Assembly: GCA_937944885.1 (NCBI GenBank)
Contig: CALFBB010000007.1
Coordinates: forward strand, 1 to 64,000
Length of the DNA stretch: 64,000 nucleotides
Direction of reading: 5' to 3'
Origin: an uncultured cyanobacterium
GTDB taxonomy: Bacteria; Cyanobacteriota; Cyanobacteriia; Thermostichales; Thermostichaceae
The notes under the pieces are model-generated. The model was given only the letters and a program-made list of their open reading frames with translations, was not told the origin of the DNA and made no database searches. Of this stretch, positions 1-10,288 are shown in pieces. Numbering within the stretch: the stretch's first letter is position 1; every line of letters begins with the position of its first letter. A program made the translations under genes and the position numbers.

Positions 1-75
1 GGAAGGATAGCGCGGACAGCGTAGCCGTCCTTGTCTTTGGTTTTTCAGCCTGGCGTCTGCTGGTATGGTCAAACC

Positions 76-563
76 ATGCAACGACTTCAAGCCTTCCAGT
101 ACGAACTCATGCCGACCGGCGAACAACAGCGCCTGATGCGCCGCTTCGCTGAACAAGGCCTTGGCGTTGCAGAAAGCGCGTTACGAGCAAGGCGAGAAAA
201 AGCTGGGTTATGCCGGATTGTGCAAGCTGCTCACCGAGTGGCGCAACAGCACCGATACCCAGTGGCTGGCGGAGGCGCCGGTGCATCCGCTGCAACAGGC
301 GCTCAAAGACCTGGAGCAGGCCTACAGTGACTTCTTCGCCAAGCGGGCCAACTGCCCACGGCCCACGTTTCAAGAAGAAAGGCCGGTCCGACAGCTTCCG
401 CTATCCCGATCCAAATCCAAAACAGAGCAAGCTCGACCAAACCAACAGCCGTCTGTTCCTGCCCAAGCTCGGCTGGATACGCCACCGCACCAGCCGCGAG
501 GTATTGGGTGTGGTGAAGAACGTCACCGTGAGCCAATCGTGTGGCAAAATGAAGGTGAAATGA
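76..563 (+). pseudogene. Decayed TnpB (IS200/IS605-type) N-terminal region
   Basis: This is a broken RNA-guided nuclease/transposon accessory gene. Three reading frames must be joined to read it. Frame 1 from the ATG at 76 gives MQRLQAFQYELMPTGEQQ, the usual cyanobacterial TnpB start. Frame 2 from about 150 gives LNKALALQKARYEQGEKKLG and ends in AYSDFFAKRA. Frame 3 from about 370 gives FKKKGRSDSFRYPDP and KLGWIR, then a stop at 561-563. A short deletion between FAE and NKAL removed the segment that normally holds a conserved SCRFV(F)N-like motif. The central and C-terminal parts, including the RuvC catalytic residues, are absent. Upstream, ATGGT-CAA-ACCAT at 65-77 could be a remnant of an element-end hairpin. 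No tnpA is visible, but the window edge cuts off the left side. Confidence 0.85.
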
Positions 564-599
564 AACTGGCCGCACTTGCCCCCAGGGGAACCTAGCCTC

Positions 600-1039
600 T
601 GGCCCGGTCAAGCCCTGGATCCAATCAAGCTGCGGCTGGACTTGGGCGCAAACTGAATGAAGCCAAGTCGGCATTGGTCTTCTGGGTTAACCGCCGACCC
701 TGGGGTAGGGCTCCGGGAGGATAAACTGGCTACCCCTAGAGCAGGCATTGACCAGACACTTGCCAGAAGCCAGCCAGTCTTTGCGCTTTCTCCAGGAACC
801 CACTCTGCCCAACCTGGCGGCCCACTCCTGGGTAGATCAGGGTCGAGCTGTAGGGCCTGCTACTGAGTCAGTTTGGGCTTAGACCTGGAGCATCACTGTC
901 GCAAGGCGCAAAGCTCTGCCACCGCTTTTCAGGTAGAGCTCCCCCCGGGGTAGAGACAGGTTGTCAAGCTGAAATTGGGTCTGTTTCTCCTGTTTGCAGA
1001 GGTTTTCTGAGGCAGTCACAAATGGATTGGCAGCAGAAG
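600..1039. other. Intergenic stretch with no supported gene
   Basis: About 440 bases lie between the tnpB relic and the end of cruP. Reading both strands I found no family-like protein segment, tRNA or clear terminator. It may be further decayed mobile-element DNA, but nothing readable supports this. Confidence 0.5.
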
Positions 1040-2569
1040 CTAACCTGCATGATCCCTTCCAGAGCCATAACACCAAGCTTCCCGGCGGTGTTTCCAAGTA
1101 TAGCTGGCATGCTTTTCTGCCCGAGTACCTGTAACTCGGTACAGCAAATCGTAGATCCCCAAAGCTGTCAAGTGGCCTGTCCAACGGGTGAGTTCCTCCA
1201 GCCCCACCTGAGGTAGCAACTGGGCCACCAGCAGAGGATCCCGGCTCATCACTCCCCACAGGGCTTGCGCCAGTCCACCAAACTGCACCACATCCTGTAA
1301 AAAAGGTTTCACCACCTGTGGCCCGGCAGCAAACAGGGCCGCAAACACCTGGCTCAGAAGCCGGTTGATGCGGTCTGGATCCCAATTGTTCTGATTCAGG
1401 GGTGGGATCATCGCCTTCTGAAACAACCAGGTTACAGCCAAGTTGGGTTGGTAGGGCTGCAACAGGGCCAGCGCCTGCTGTTCCAGCTGTCGCCAAGAGA
1501 GGGCATCGTGGATCCCTTGTTCTAGGCGGGCTAGGTGCCGCAGCATGGCACCAAATCCACCAAAGCTAAGGGGAGACTGGCTACCGCTGCTATCTCCTAC
1601 TGCCAGCAGACGATCCCAAGGCAGTTGCAGAGGGCTACGACGGTAGGCTGGAAACACCCCACACAGCTTGCGCACCCAGGTAATCTCGGTTAAATCTACC
1701 CCTTGGTAGTGGGGCAGCTGCTGCAAATAATGTTGCCAGAGGGCACTGAGGCTGGGGCGACCCTCCTGTATATCACAATAGGTAAACAAATAAGTGGTGC
1801 GCCCATCCCGAGCAGGAAAGGCTTCCCAAAAGGGTTGGTAGCCAGGCTGGGTCGGTGAAAAGCTGTAGAACAAATCCCCAGAGTCAAGGGCCGGCAGCCC
1901 CTGGGCACAGGATCCCACTACCAAGCAGACGCTATCTGGCCATTGTCCCTGGCGGGCTTGGGCCACCACCGGTGAGCGGTGCCCCATAGCATCCAGGAGC
2001 AGTTGAGCGGTCATTTTTCCTCGATCCGTCTGGATGTGGATCCCATCCGGGTGAACGGTTGCCCCCACAAAGGTCTGCTGCTCCAGAAGCTGGCCCCCCC
2101 ATTCCAGAAAGCGCTGCTTCAAACACTGCAGCAACCCCACCGGATCCACCCCTACATTGAGCACATCCTCCACCCACCAGCTAGGCCCTCCCCGAAAGCC
2201 AATCCGCCCGCTAGGATAGTGGGTCACCTGAACCTGCTCCAGTTCTGCAGGGGTGAGCAACTCCAAGGTCAACAAAACTTGTAACTCCTGCCTGGAGGTA
2301 TTCCACTCTTGATCCCGCCCCCGTAGAAGGCCCCGTTCCAGCAGCACCACCCGCCAACCGCGCTTGGCTAGAGCTGCCCCCAAGAGAATACCTAAGGTAC
2401 CCCCGGCAATCACGACATCAGCCTCCAGGGATCCCAACCGTTCAGAACTCCTTTGCACCACCGCTTCGGGAAAAAGAGGTTCTCGCCGGCGCAGGGATCC
2501 CCACCAGCGCTCTAAAGCAGGTAAAGCCTCCGGCGGGGCCACAGGATGAGCAGTAACCCGTTCGGTCAT
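1040..2569 (-). CDS. cruP: CruP-type lycopene cyclase-like FAD protein
   Basis: A 509-residue FAD-dependent oxidoreductase of the CruA/CruP carotenoid cyclase family. Residues about 50-80 form an N-terminal Rossmann fold (VVIAGGTLGILLGAALAKRG). It is followed by the CruP-type motif GRDQEWNTSRQEL, the counterpart of GREQEWNISR in other cyanobacteria. Further on, a second FAD-contact region reads LLAVGDSSGSQSPLSFGGFG. CruA cyclises lycopene. CruP is its paralogue, and its activity is disputed: weak cyclase in some bacteria, and linked to carotenoid epoxide and oxidative-stress control in plants. It starts 36 bases after the stop of the upstream sugar-acid kinase-family gene on the same strand, so the two may be cotranscribed. 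Distinguishing CruP from CruA rests on motif memory and length (CruA is nearer 600 residues). Confidence 0.8.
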   Translation of the reverse strand: MTERVTAHPVAPPEALPALERWWGSLRRREPLFPEAVVQRSSERLGSLEADVVIAGGTLGILLGAALAKRGWRVVLLERGLLRGRDQEWNTSRQELQVLLTLELLTPAELEQVQVTHYPSGRIGFRGGPSWWVEDVLNVGVDPVGLLQCLKQRFLEWGGQLLEQQTFVGATVHPDGIHIQTDRGKMTAQLLLDAMGHRSPVVAQARQGQWPDSVCLVVGSCAQGLPALDSGDLFYSFSPTQPGYQPFWEAFPARDGRTTYLFTYCDIQEGRPSLSALWQHYLQQLPHYQGVDLTEITWVRKLCGVFPAYRRSPLQLPWDRLLAVGDSSGSQSPLSFGGFGAMLRHLARLEQGIHDALSWRQLEQQALALLQPYQPNLAVTWLFQKAMIPPLNQNNWDPDRINRLLSQVFAALFAAGPQVVKPFLQDVVQFGGLAQALWGVMSRDPLLVAQLLPQVGLEELTRWTGHLTALGIYDLLYRVTGTRAEKHASYTWKHRREAWCYGSGRDHAG

Positions 2570-2605
2570 GAGAGGAAAGCCCCCAGGGAAGACGCTTCTC
2601 TTAGC

Positions 2606-3937
2606 CTATACCCCCCCTTGCCTGGAGAGGCGACGATAAATCAAAGTCAATGTATCGGCTTCGCCGACATTGCCCGGAAACAGCACCACCGGCAACTGCG
2701 GAAAGCGAGGGTGATCCGCCGGTGTGATCACCAGTGAAACCCCAGGGTAGATTTGCCCCAGCAAACGCACCGCCGGCAGGTTTAAGCCAATACTGAGGGT
2801 GTCGTTGGAGGTGATCCCCCCTTTGCTGATCAAGTAGCCAATCCCAGCCGGTAACCCTTGCACCACTTGCATCAGCAAGCCCGACACTTTCTGTCCAAAA
2901 GCCAGCCGTGTTTCCACAGCCGCAGCTCCCTCAAAGGTCAGCTCCGTCCGGCTGGTATACACCACGGGAGTGAGTCCTGCTGTGTGGGCCCTGTGTACCT
3001 GATCCAGGATCTCGGCTAGCAGCTCTGCCTCACCTCCCGGCAGAAGCAATCGCTTAACCTCTACCTCAATCCCTTGGATCCCGGGCTCCAGTAGGAGTTG
3101 CATCAACTGCTGAGTAGATTTTTTGACATGGGATCCCACCATCACCACCCCCGGCTGATTTGACCGGACAAACTGTCCCATCTGCTCAGGGGCAACCGGC
3201 TGAGGCGGCAACTGGGCCAGAGCTGTCAACAGGCTGGCGGCGCTGCGAAACAAAAAGCGTTTCCCTTGAGCCACTGCCGCCAAAACATCCTGGGCAAAGC
3301 GATCCAGATCCGCTGGGGTTTCCCCATCCACCACACAGCAGACATTCCCCTGCAGAGCCAGCAACCGCTCCAAACAGCCAGCGCGGATCTGGGTCAGGGT
3401 AAAGCGCTCCACCTGCTGCGCCCGGATACGTCCCTGGGTTTTCTCCTGCACATACTCGGGCAAATAGCTGTGGTGATAAGCAAACACCGAGTCGCGGGCA
3501 AACTCAGTTTCATGCACCGGTACCCAGGATCCCTCCACCCGCAGATAGTGCACACTCTCGCGGGTAATGCGGCCCCCTTCAAAAAAAGCCGGCACCAAAA
3601 AATGGGCATCAAAAGGCCCTAGCTCTGCGGCCATCACATCCGTTTCCAGAGGATAATGCCCCCGCAGGGTCGAGTCGGAACGGCTGACAAAGATCCCCCC
3701 CGCATGTCCCAACTCCTCCATCACTTGTTTCAGGGCTCGGCAAACCGAGCGGGTCACCTCCGCAGCTTTTGCCGGCGGGAGAGCACGAGTGTTGGTGAGG
3801 ATAAAGCAAATCGGGGATCCATCCTGCAACCCCAACCTCAAAGTATCCCTATCCCAGCGGGTGAGCAGCAAGCAACTGTGCACGGTTTGGGAGCCAGTTG
3901 GGTCATCATCCAACACAATAATTGGGGGAACAGTCAT
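2606..3937 (-). CDS. Four-carbon acid sugar kinase family protein (DUF1537/OtnK-like)
   Basis: 443 residues, the usual size of the family. The N-terminal domain begins VPPIIVLDDDPTGSQTVH, matching the DDxTG(S/A) start of OtnK/DtnK-type kinases, and continues with FVSRSDSTLRGHYPLE, the conserved SR(T)DSTLRGH substrate motif. The C-terminal nucleotide-binding domain contains GYLISKGGITSNDT and VVLFPGNVGEADTL. Characterised members phosphorylate C4 sugar acids such as erythronate, threonate or 2-oxotetronate. The substrate here cannot be read from sequence, and no aldolase or dehydrogenase of such a pathway is adjacent. It is the upstream gene of a two-gene minus-strand unit with cruP. Confidence 0.85.
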   Translation of the reverse strand: MTVPPIIVLDDDPTGSQTVHSCLLLTRWDRDTLRLGLQDGSPICFILTNTRALPPAKAAEVTRSVCRALKQVMEELGHAGGIFVSRSDSTLRGHYPLETDVMAAELGPFDAHFLVPAFFEGGRITRESVHYLRVEGSWVPVHETEFARDSVFAYHHSYLPEYVQEKTQGRIRAQQVERFTLTQIRAGCLERLLALQGNVCCVVDGETPADLDRFAQDVLAAVAQGKRFLFRSAASLLTALAQLPPQPVAPEQMGQFVRSNQPGVVMVGSHVKKSTQQLMQLLLEPGIQGIEVEVKRLLLPGGEAELLAEILDQVHRAHTAGLTPVVYTSRTELTFEGAAAVETRLAFGQKVSGLLMQVVQGLPAGIGYLISKGGITSNDTLSIGLNLPAVRLLGQIYPGVSLVITPADHPRFPQLPVVLFPGNVGEADTLTLIYRRLSRQGGV

Positions 3938-4000
3938 GAGGCAGGCTGTAGGTGAAAAGAAGGATGGGGATGGCTGTAAAAAAAGCCATCAAGTGAACAT

Positions 4001-4031
4001 CCCCTCACTCTAACCAGAGGGGGGACTTTTT
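4001..4031. other. Hairpin with T-run in the divergent promoter region
   Basis: CCCCTC at 4001-4006 pairs with GAGGGG at 4017-4022, followed by ACTTTTT at 4025-4031. A second small hairpin, ATGGCT/AGCCAT, lies just to the left around 3969-3989. Both sit between two divergently transcribed genes, so they are not simple gene-end terminators. They could be an attenuator or an operator dyad. No known family was recognised. Confidence 0.35.
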
Positions 4032-4176
4032 GATTCCCTATCCTATCCTCCCTCAACTTGGCAGCCTTTCCCTGAGCTTAGAGAATTTGTCATTATAGAG
4101 CAAAGAATTCTGACAAGGAATTCTGGCCTCAGCGGGGATCCCTTCCCTACCCACATCACCACTACTGGGGGACGCA

Positions 4177-4818
4177 ATGGGGCAACCTGAGCTTCAACTC
4201 CACATCAAACGGGTGCAGCAGGATGTGCTGCGCATGGGGGCTTTGACGGAAAAATCGGTGGTGCTGGCTCAGCAGGCGTTGTTCGAGCAGAACCTAGCAG
4301 CCGCTGAACAGGTGATGGCCCAAGACAAAGATATCGATCGTTTCTACCGAAAAATTGAAAAAGATTGCATCAGTCTAATTGCCTTGCGCTCTCCGGTGGC
4401 ACAGGATCTGCGCTGGATTAGCACCCTGATGCAACTGATTCGGGATCTAGAGCGGATTGGCGACTACTCCAAAGATTTGGCGGAAGTGGCCCTCCGCCTG
4501 GTGAGGTATCCACCCCCACCAGAGTTAGGGCGTATCCAGGTGATGATGCAGCGTTGCCAAAAGATGCTCAGCCACAGCTTAGTCGCGCTGACAGAATTGG
4601 ATGCTGAACTTGGCTTGCAACTGAAGCAGGAAGATGACGCAGTTGATGAGGACTACGCAAGCCTCTACAATACGTTGGCACAGCAATCTGACATCAAAGG
4701 ATCGATCGAGCCTATCCTGCTGATGTTGCTGTCGATCCGCTACCTAGAACGTCTGGCTGACCACAGCACCAACATCGGCCAACGTGTGGCTTTTATTGTT
4801 ACTGGCCACCGCGATTAA
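4177..4818 (+). CDS. phoU: Phosphate signalling protein PhoU
   Basis: 213 residues, typical for PhoU. The protein is two repeated three-helix bundles carrying the metal-binding motifs of the family. The first repeat contains DKDIDRFYRKIEKDCISL and DLRWISTLMQLIRDLERIGDY. The second contains DDAVDEDYASLYNTL and RYLERLADHSTNIGQRVAF. PhoU is cytoplasmic, contacts the phosphate transporter PstSCAB and the Pho histidine kinase, and damps the Pho response when phosphate is plentiful. No pst genes are adjacent, so regulation must act in trans. The next gene, an RNase R-type enzyme, begins 56 bases downstream on the same strand. The start ATG follows CTGGGGGACGCA, a weak ribosome-binding sequence. Confidence 0.93.
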   Translation: MGQPELQLHIKRVQQDVLRMGALTEKSVVLAQQALFEQNLAAAEQVMAQDKDIDRFYRKIEKDCISLIALRSPVAQDLRWISTLMQLIRDLERIGDYSKDLAEVALRLVRYPPPPELGRIQVMMQRCQKMLSHSLVALTELDAELGLQLKQEDDAVDEDYASLYNTLAQQSDIKGSIEPILLMLLSIRYLERLADHSTNIGQRVAFIVTGHRD

Positions 4819-4874
4819 CCCCTTGACCGACTCCGCCCCCTGAATCCATCCTTTTTTTCAGGCCAATACCCGCA

Positions 4875-7214
4875 ATGGACTTCTCTCGGCTTTTTCACCA
4901 TTTTCTCTCGCAAGCCCCTGACCAATTCACCGATAAAGATACGCTTTCCTCTCTCCTGGAAGTTCAGGATCCAGAAGCTGAGGAGATGTTGGAAATTGCT
5001 CTGGATGGACTGGTGCGGGCTGGTTTTCTGGAGCGTTCCGGGGATCCACCCCGCTATCGGCGACGGCAGGATGAGTCATTGGTGGTAGGACGGCTACGTT
5101 GCTCCAGCAAAGGGTTTTGCTTTGCCATTCGGGATGAACCGGGGGTGGAGGACGTTTACATTCACGGCAGCAACTTGAATGGCGCTTGGAATGGGGACCA
5201 AGTGCTGGCACGGGTGACCAAAGATGGCAATCGTCGACGCAGCCCGGAAGGAGAAGTGGCAGCCGTCATCGAGCGGGTGAACTCCACCTTGGTGGGCCGC
5301 CTCAAGCAAACGGAACAGGGCTTCCGAGTCGTGCCTTTGGATGATCGACTGCTGTTCGAGCTCGTTCTTCCTGAGCCTGGGATGCCGCCAGAGGGATCCG
5401 AGTCCCCATCGGCCTCCTCAGCAGAGGTGGCGGAGGGTCGGGTTGCTTATGTGGAGGTGGAGCGTTACCCGCTAGGGAATCTGCCTCCCACGGGTAGGAT
5501 TCGCAAAATTCTTGGCAATGGCCCGGATGCTTCCATCGATGCTGACCTGGTCTGCTGCAAGTACAACCTGCCGCAGGAGTTTCCCCCCTCGGTCTTGGCA
5601 GCAGCGACTGCTCTACCGAAAAAGTTAAGCCGATCCGATCAAAAGGGCCGCCGTGACCTGCGGGATTGGCTTTGTGTTACGCTAGAGCCTTTGGATTTAC
5701 AGCATCCCCATGGTCTAGAGCCCAATGTAGCCGTATCTCTGCAGGCTCAGCCGGAAGGGGGATGGCTCCTGGGGATCCACATTGCCGATGTGGCCCATTG
5801 GCTGGAACCGGGCAATGAGTCCTTACGTCCCCTTGAGCAGGAGGCCCAGCAGCGGATTGCCACGGTTTACTTGGATACAATGGTGCTGCCTCTATTCCCG
5901 CCGGAGGTACACAACCGTTTGGCTTTGCTGCCGCAGCAGGAGCGTCTGGCCTATTCGCTGCTGCTGACCCTGACCCCAGAAGGGGAAGTCACCGGGTTCG
6001 AGATTCAGCCCAGCATTGTGCAATCGCGGGCGCACCTCTCCTACGGTCAGGTTCAAGCTCTGCTGGCCACAGCTGCTGACCTTGGCCCTGATGAGAAGGT
6101 ACCGGAGTTGATGGCGCTGCTGCAGAATCTGTTGCGCCTCAGCCAAATCCTGCGGGTCAAACGCCACCAAGCAGGTGGGTTTGATCTGCCTATGCTGGAT
6201 CTGCTCACCCCCCACTCTGCCGATGAGAGCGGCTACGGCCCGTTGCTAGTGAGTGATCGCCTCGGTGCCCACGCCCTGATGACGGAGCTCCTGTTGCTAG
6301 CCAATTGCACCCTGGGTCACCATCTGCGCCAGTTGGGGATTCCTTCTTTGGCCCGTGTGCAACCTGCCCCTACCCCTGAGGCTTTGCAAAACTTTTTGCG
6401 GCTGGTCAACTCCATGAAGTTGGATCTGAAGCTGCAGAATCCGGAAACCGTAACCCTAGCGGATTGGCAGCGCATCTGTGCCCGGATCACGGCCCCGGAT
6501 GTCTTGGCATCTGGGGCCAGCCCAGCTTTGGTAGCCCAGTTGTTGGCCACCTTGCCCCCGGTGGACTATTGCCTCCAACCCTTACCGGAAGGGGGATCCC
6601 TGGGGCATTTTGGCCTGGGCCTGACGGAACCCTACGCCACCTTTACGGCCCCCCTGCGTCGCTACGCCGATCTGCTGAATCTGCGGGCCCTGCACCTGGC
6701 CCTGAGTAAAGGGCGCTCCCGCCGCAGCACGCGATCCAAGACGGAGGTGGATCTACACCGCCACACCTGTCATGGCCAGATTGACTGGAATGTATTGCCA
6801 CCCAAAATTCACGAGGAATGGCAGAACTTTCTGCAAGCGCAGCTGGAAACCCTACGGGAGGGACACCAAGTGCGTGTCAAAGCAGAACAGGAGCTGATGG
6901 GTTTGAAACGCTCGGAATTTATGCAGAAGCACCTAGGGGAAGTGTTCCCCGGCTTGATCATCGGAGTACAGGCTTATGGTTTTTTTGTGCAAGTGGATCC
7001 CATCCTGGCGGAAGGCCTGGTGCGGGTCAGCTCCCTCAAAAACGATTGGTACGAGTACCGCAACCGCCAACAGGCGCTGGTGGGTCGCAAAAGTCGACAA
7101 CAGTTTCGCCTCGGGGATCGTGTCGAGGTGCAGATCAAAAATGTGGATTACTATCGGCAGCAAATTGATCTGGCCGTCATCGGGGAAGGCCGACCCTATG
7201 AAGAGGAGGATTGA
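4875..7214 (+). CDS. rnr: RNase R / RNB-domain exoribonuclease
   Basis: 779 residues. The order is a winged-helix/cold-shock-like N-terminus (about 1-150, with VVGRLRCSSKGFCFAI and DVYIHGSNLNGAWNGD), a central RNB catalytic domain, and a C-terminal S1 RNA-binding domain (GLIIGVQAYGFFVQVD through LGDRVEVQIKN). RNB features include DLRDWLCVTLEPLDLQHPHG and GIHIADVAHWL, but the first differs from the canonical LT.DP.DA.D.DDA active-site pattern. HFGLGLTEPYATFTAPLRRY is the conserved Y..FTSPIRRY-type motif. The enzyme should degrade RNA 3' to 5'. The loss of the usual acidic cluster near residues 260-280 (LEPLDLQHPHG) suggests checking whether this paralogue is catalytically complete. Cyanobacteria often carry more than one RNB protein. 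Confidence 0.85.
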   Translation: MDFSRLFHHFLSQAPDQFTDKDTLSSLLEVQDPEAEEMLEIALDGLVRAGFLERSGDPPRYRRRQDESLVVGRLRCSSKGFCFAIRDEPGVEDVYIHGSNLNGAWNGDQVLARVTKDGNRRRSPEGEVAAVIERVNSTLVGRLKQTEQGFRVVPLDDRLLFELVLPEPGMPPEGSESPSASSAEVAEGRVAYVEVERYPLGNLPPTGRIRKILGNGPDASIDADLVCCKYNLPQEFPPSVLAAATALPKKLSRSDQKGRRDLRDWLCVTLEPLDLQHPHGLEPNVAVSLQAQPEGGWLLGIHIADVAHWLEPGNESLRPLEQEAQQRIATVYLDTMVLPLFPPEVHNRLALLPQQERLAYSLLLTLTPEGEVTGFEIQPSIVQSRAHLSYGQVQALLATAADLGPDEKVPELMALLQNLLRLSQILRVKRHQAGGFDLPMLDLLTPHSADESGYGPLLVSDRLGAHALMTELLLLANCTLGHHLRQLGIPSLARVQPAPTPEALQNFLRLVNSMKLDLKLQNPETVTLADWQRICARITAPDVLASGASPALVAQLLATLPPVDYCLQPLPEGGSLGHFGLGLTEPYATFTAPLRRYADLLNLRALHLALSKGRSRRSTRSKTEVDLHRHTCHGQIDWNVLPPKIHEEWQNFLQAQLETLREGHQVRVKAEQELMGLKRSEFMQKHLGEVFPGLIIGVQAYGFFVQVDPILAEGLVRVSSLKNDWYEYRNRQQALVGRKSRQQFRLGDRVEVQIKNVDYYRQQIDLAVIGEGRPYEEED

Positions 7215-7392
7215 CAGGCGGGGATCCCTCCACAGAGCCGGTGGAGCGGGGACGGTTCTTGCGAACTCTAGGTTTTGTAAAATCGGCGATACCTAGATCA
7301 AGGGATCCCTCTTGGGCTCCCTAACGGTAGCGGCAATGGCTGTTGACCCAAGCCGCTTCTTATACTGAAAACCAAGCTCCTCTCAAATTCCT

Positions 7393-10044
7393 ATGCAGCC
7401 CACCAACCCGAATCAATTTACCGAAAAAGCCTGGAGTGCTATTGTCAGCTCTCAAGATGTAGCCCGCCAGCACCAACAGCAACAACTGGAAACCGAGCAC
7501 CTCTTTCTGTCTCTTTTGGATCAAGAGGGGAGCTTAACCCAGACCATTCTGAGACGCGCAGGTGTCGATCCGAAACTGGTGCGGGATAAGGTAGAAAGTT
7601 TTATCAACCAGCAACCCAAATTGGCACGGGTGGATCAACTCTACCTAGGCCGAGGTCTAGAAACCACTCTGGATCGGGCCGAGGAGTTCCGCAAAGAGTA
7701 CGAGGATGATTTCATCTCCGTTGAGCATTTGTTGCTGGGATCCCTGCAAGATGAACGGGTGGGCAAGCGGGTCTTGGCTCCCCTGGGCCTAACCGTAGAA
7801 CGCCTCAAGCCCGTTATTCAGGAGGTACGGGGCAAGCAACGGGTCACAGACAAAAACCCCGAATCCCGCTATGAGGCGCTAGAGCGCTATGGCCGCGATC
7901 TCACCCAAGCAGCCCGTGAAGGCAAACTGGATCCGGTGATTGGGCGCGACGAAGAGATCCGCCGCGTCATCCAAGTGCTATCCCGTCGTACCAAGAACAA
8001 CCCGGTCTTGATCGGGGAGCCAGGGGTGGGAAAAACCGCCATTGTAGAAGGCTTGGCTCAGCGCATCAACCGCGGTGATGTCCCGGAATCCCTCAAGAAC
8101 CGGCGGGTGATTGCTCTGGATATGGGAGCTTTGATTGCTGGGGCCAAGTACCGGGGTGAGTTTGAAGATCGCCTCAAGGCGGTGCTCAAGGAAGTCACCG
8201 AGTCGGAAGGGCAGATCGTGCTGTTCATCGACGAGTTGCACACCGTTGTCGGGGCCGGGGCTGCCGAAGGCGCGATGGATGCCGGTAACCTGCTCAAACC
8301 GATGCTGGCCCGGGGCGAATTGCGCTGTATCGGGGCCACCACCCTGGATGAGTACCGCAAGCACATTGAAAAGGATGCTGCTCTGGAGCGCCGTTTCCAA
8401 CAGGTGTTTGTGGATCAGCCCTCCGTAGAAGACACCATTTCCATTTTGCGCGGTCTCAAGGAGCGCTATGAACTGCACCATGGGGTAAAAATTGCCGACT
8501 CCGCCCTGGTAGCAGCCGCTGTGCTCTCCAACCGCTATATTTCAGAGCGCTTCCTGCCCGATAAGGCGATTGACTTGGTGGATGAGGCTGCTGCCAAGCT
8601 AAAAATGGAGATCACCTCCAAGCCAGTGGAACTGGATGAAATTGACCGACGCATCATGCAACTGCAAATGGAGGAACTCTCCCTGCAAAAAGAGGATGAT
8701 GCCGCCTCCAGGGATCGCCTCAACAAAATTGAGCAAGAACTGGCTAACCTGATGGAGCGGCAACGGGAATTAAACGCTCGCTGGCAACTGGAAAAAGAGG
8801 GCCTAGAAAAGTTGCAAGCCCTGAAGGCCGAGCGGGATGCTGTGAAGCTGCAAATTGAGCAAGCTGAACAAAAATATGACCTCAACCGGGCTGCTGAGCT
8901 GAAATACGGCAAGCTCATGGAACTGGAGCGGCAAATCCAAGAGCAAGAGGCCTACCTGGCTCGGCAGCAGGCCAATGGTGAGCCGCTGCTGCGGGAGCAA
9001 GTCACCCAGGAGGATATTGCCGAGATTGTTTCCCGTTGGACAGGGATCCCGGTCACCAGCTTAATGGAATCAGAAAAGCAAAAGCTGCTCCAACTGGAAG
9101 CCCACCTGCACAAACGGGTGGTTGGTCAAGACGAAGCGGTGGCTGCGGTAGCAGCAGCTATCCGGCGGGCCAGAGCCGGTATGAAGGATCCCAATCGCCC
9201 CATCGGTTCATTCCTGTTCATGGGGCCCACCGGGGTAGGTAAAACTGAGCTGGCCCGGGCTTTGGCGGAGTTCCTCTTCGACACCGTCGATGCCATGGTG
9301 CGCATTGACATGTCCGAGTACATGGAAAAACACTCCGTCTCGCGATTGGTGGGGGCCCCTCCCGGCTATGTGGGCTACGAAGAGGGGGGGCAGCTCTCGG
9401 AAGCGGTGCGGCGGCGGCCCTACTCAGTGGTGCTCTTTGACGAAGTGGAAAAGGCTCACCCCGATGTTTTCAACATTTTGTTGCAGGTGTTGGATGATGG
9501 CCGCATCACCGATTCGCAAGGGCGGACGGTGGATTTCAAAAATACGATCATCATCATGACCAGCAACATTGGCAGCGATCTCATCCTGGAAATTGGCGGG
9601 GATGAAAGTCGCTATGAGGAGATGAAAACCCAGGTCCTGGCCCTGTTGCGACAGAATTTCCGGCCAGAGTTTCTCAACCGCGTGGATGAGCTCATCATCT
9701 TCCATGCCCTGACCAAGACAGAAATTCGCCAGATCGTCAGCTTGCAAATGCAGCGGGTGGAGCAACTGCTCTCGGATCAGCAAATTGAGATTCGCCTCAC
9801 CGATCAGGCCAAGGACTACCTGGCGGAGGTAGGCTATGACCCGGTGTTTGGGGCTCGTCCCCTCAAGCGGGTGATCCAACGGGAAATCGAAAACCCGATT
9901 GCCACCAAGCTGCTGGAAAATGAGTTCTTACCGGGGGATACGATTTGGGTGGATGTGGCCAACGAACGCCTCACCTTCCGCAAAATCAGCTCTACCACTC
10001 GCCAAGATCCTCCAGCTCCAATTCCGGCGGAGCAGGTGGGCTAA
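7393..10044 (+). CDS. clpB: ClpB disaggregase (Hsp100)
   Basis: 883 residues, full length for ClpB. The N-terminal Clp-N domain begins [17 protein letters not shown], as in cyanobacterial ClpB1. The first AAA+ module has Walker [10 protein letters not shown] (about residue 205) and Walker [21 protein letters not shown]. The long coiled-coil middle domain spans roughly residues 410-530. The second AAA+ module has Walker [15 protein letters not shown] and Walker [18 protein letters not shown]. No ClpP-binding loop is expected. It works with DnaK/DnaJ to rescue aggregated proteins under heat stress. It is monocistronic by appearance: 178 bases precede it and a good terminator follows. TATACT at about 7361 could be its -10 element, but no convincing -35 is present at normal spacing. 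Confidence 0.97.
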   Translation: MQPTNPNQFTEKAWSAIVSSQDVARQHQQQQLETEHLFLSLLDQEGSLTQTILRRAGVDPKLVRDKVESFINQQPKLARVDQLYLGRGLETTLDRAEEFRKEYEDDFISVEHLLLGSLQDERVGKRVLAPLGLTVERLKPVIQEVRGKQRVTDKNPESRYEALERYGRDLTQAAREGKLDPVIGRDEEIRRVIQVLSRRTKNNPVLIGEPGVGKTAIVEGLAQRINRGDVPESLKNRRVIALDMGALIAGAKYRGEFEDRLKAVLKEVTESEGQIVLFIDELHTVVGAGAAEGAMDAGNLLKPMLARGELRCIGATTLDEYRKHIEKDAALERRFQQVFVDQPSVEDTISILRGLKERYELHHGVKIADSALVAAAVLSNRYISERFLPDKAIDLVDEAAAKLKMEITSKPVELDEIDRRIMQLQMEELSLQKEDDAASRDRLNKIEQELANLMERQRELNARWQLEKEGLEKLQALKAERDAVKLQIEQAEQKYDLNRAAELKYGKLMELERQIQEQEAYLARQQANGEPLLREQVTQEDIAEIVSRWTGIPVTSLMESEKQKLLQLEAHLHKRVVGQDEAVAAVAAAIRRARAGMKDPNRPIGSFLFMGPTGVGKTELARALAEFLFDTVDAMVRIDMSEYMEKHSVSRLVGAPPGYVGYEEGGQLSEAVRRRPYSVVLFDEVEKAHPDVFNILLQVLDDGRITDSQGRTVDFKNTIIIMTSNIGSDLILEIGGDESRYEEMKTQVLALLRQNFRPEFLNRVDELIIFHALTKTEIRQIVSLQMQRVEQLLSDQQIEIRLTDQAKDYLAEVGYDPVFGARPLKRVIQREIENPIATKLLENEFLPGDTIWVDVANERLTFRKISSTTRQDPPAPIPAEQVG

Positions 10045-10101
10045 CAGCTCAACACCAGGCAAGTCCATTGCCAGAAGAGAAGAACGCAAGGCTCTGGAAA
10101 G

Positions 10102-10141
10102 AACAGCAGGACTCCAAAGGGAAGAAAATCTGCTGTTTTTT
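10102..10141 (+). terminator. Rho-independent terminator of clpB
   Basis: AACAGCAG at 10102-10109 pairs perfectly with CTGCTGTT at 10130-10137, and the stem runs into a T tract at 10136-10141. The 20-base loop is long, but the geometry is that of an intrinsic terminator 58 bases after the clpB stop. Confidence 0.7.
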
Positions 10142-10288
10142 CCGAGCTACTCGAGTTGATGTTTCAAAAAATCACCGTTAGAACCTAATTTCTGTAAAAG
10201 CTGAAATCATTTGTTAAAGAGGCTTGCTCCCAATCAGTTCAATCCGATAGAGATGAGGTATCGGCAATCAAACTTATGGAGAACTGCA

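Noticed and set aside
879-1496. Minus-strand 205-codon open frame overlapping the end of cruP
   Set aside because: It is Gly/Thr/Ser-rich, lies mostly antiphase to cruP, and has no family-like segment. The cruP frame is clearly the coding one.
7320-7392. Heat-shock promoter or CIRCE element before clpB
   Set aside because: No TTAGCACTC-N9-GAGTGCTAA dyad is present, and TTGACC lies only 12 bases from TATACT, too close for a normal promoter.
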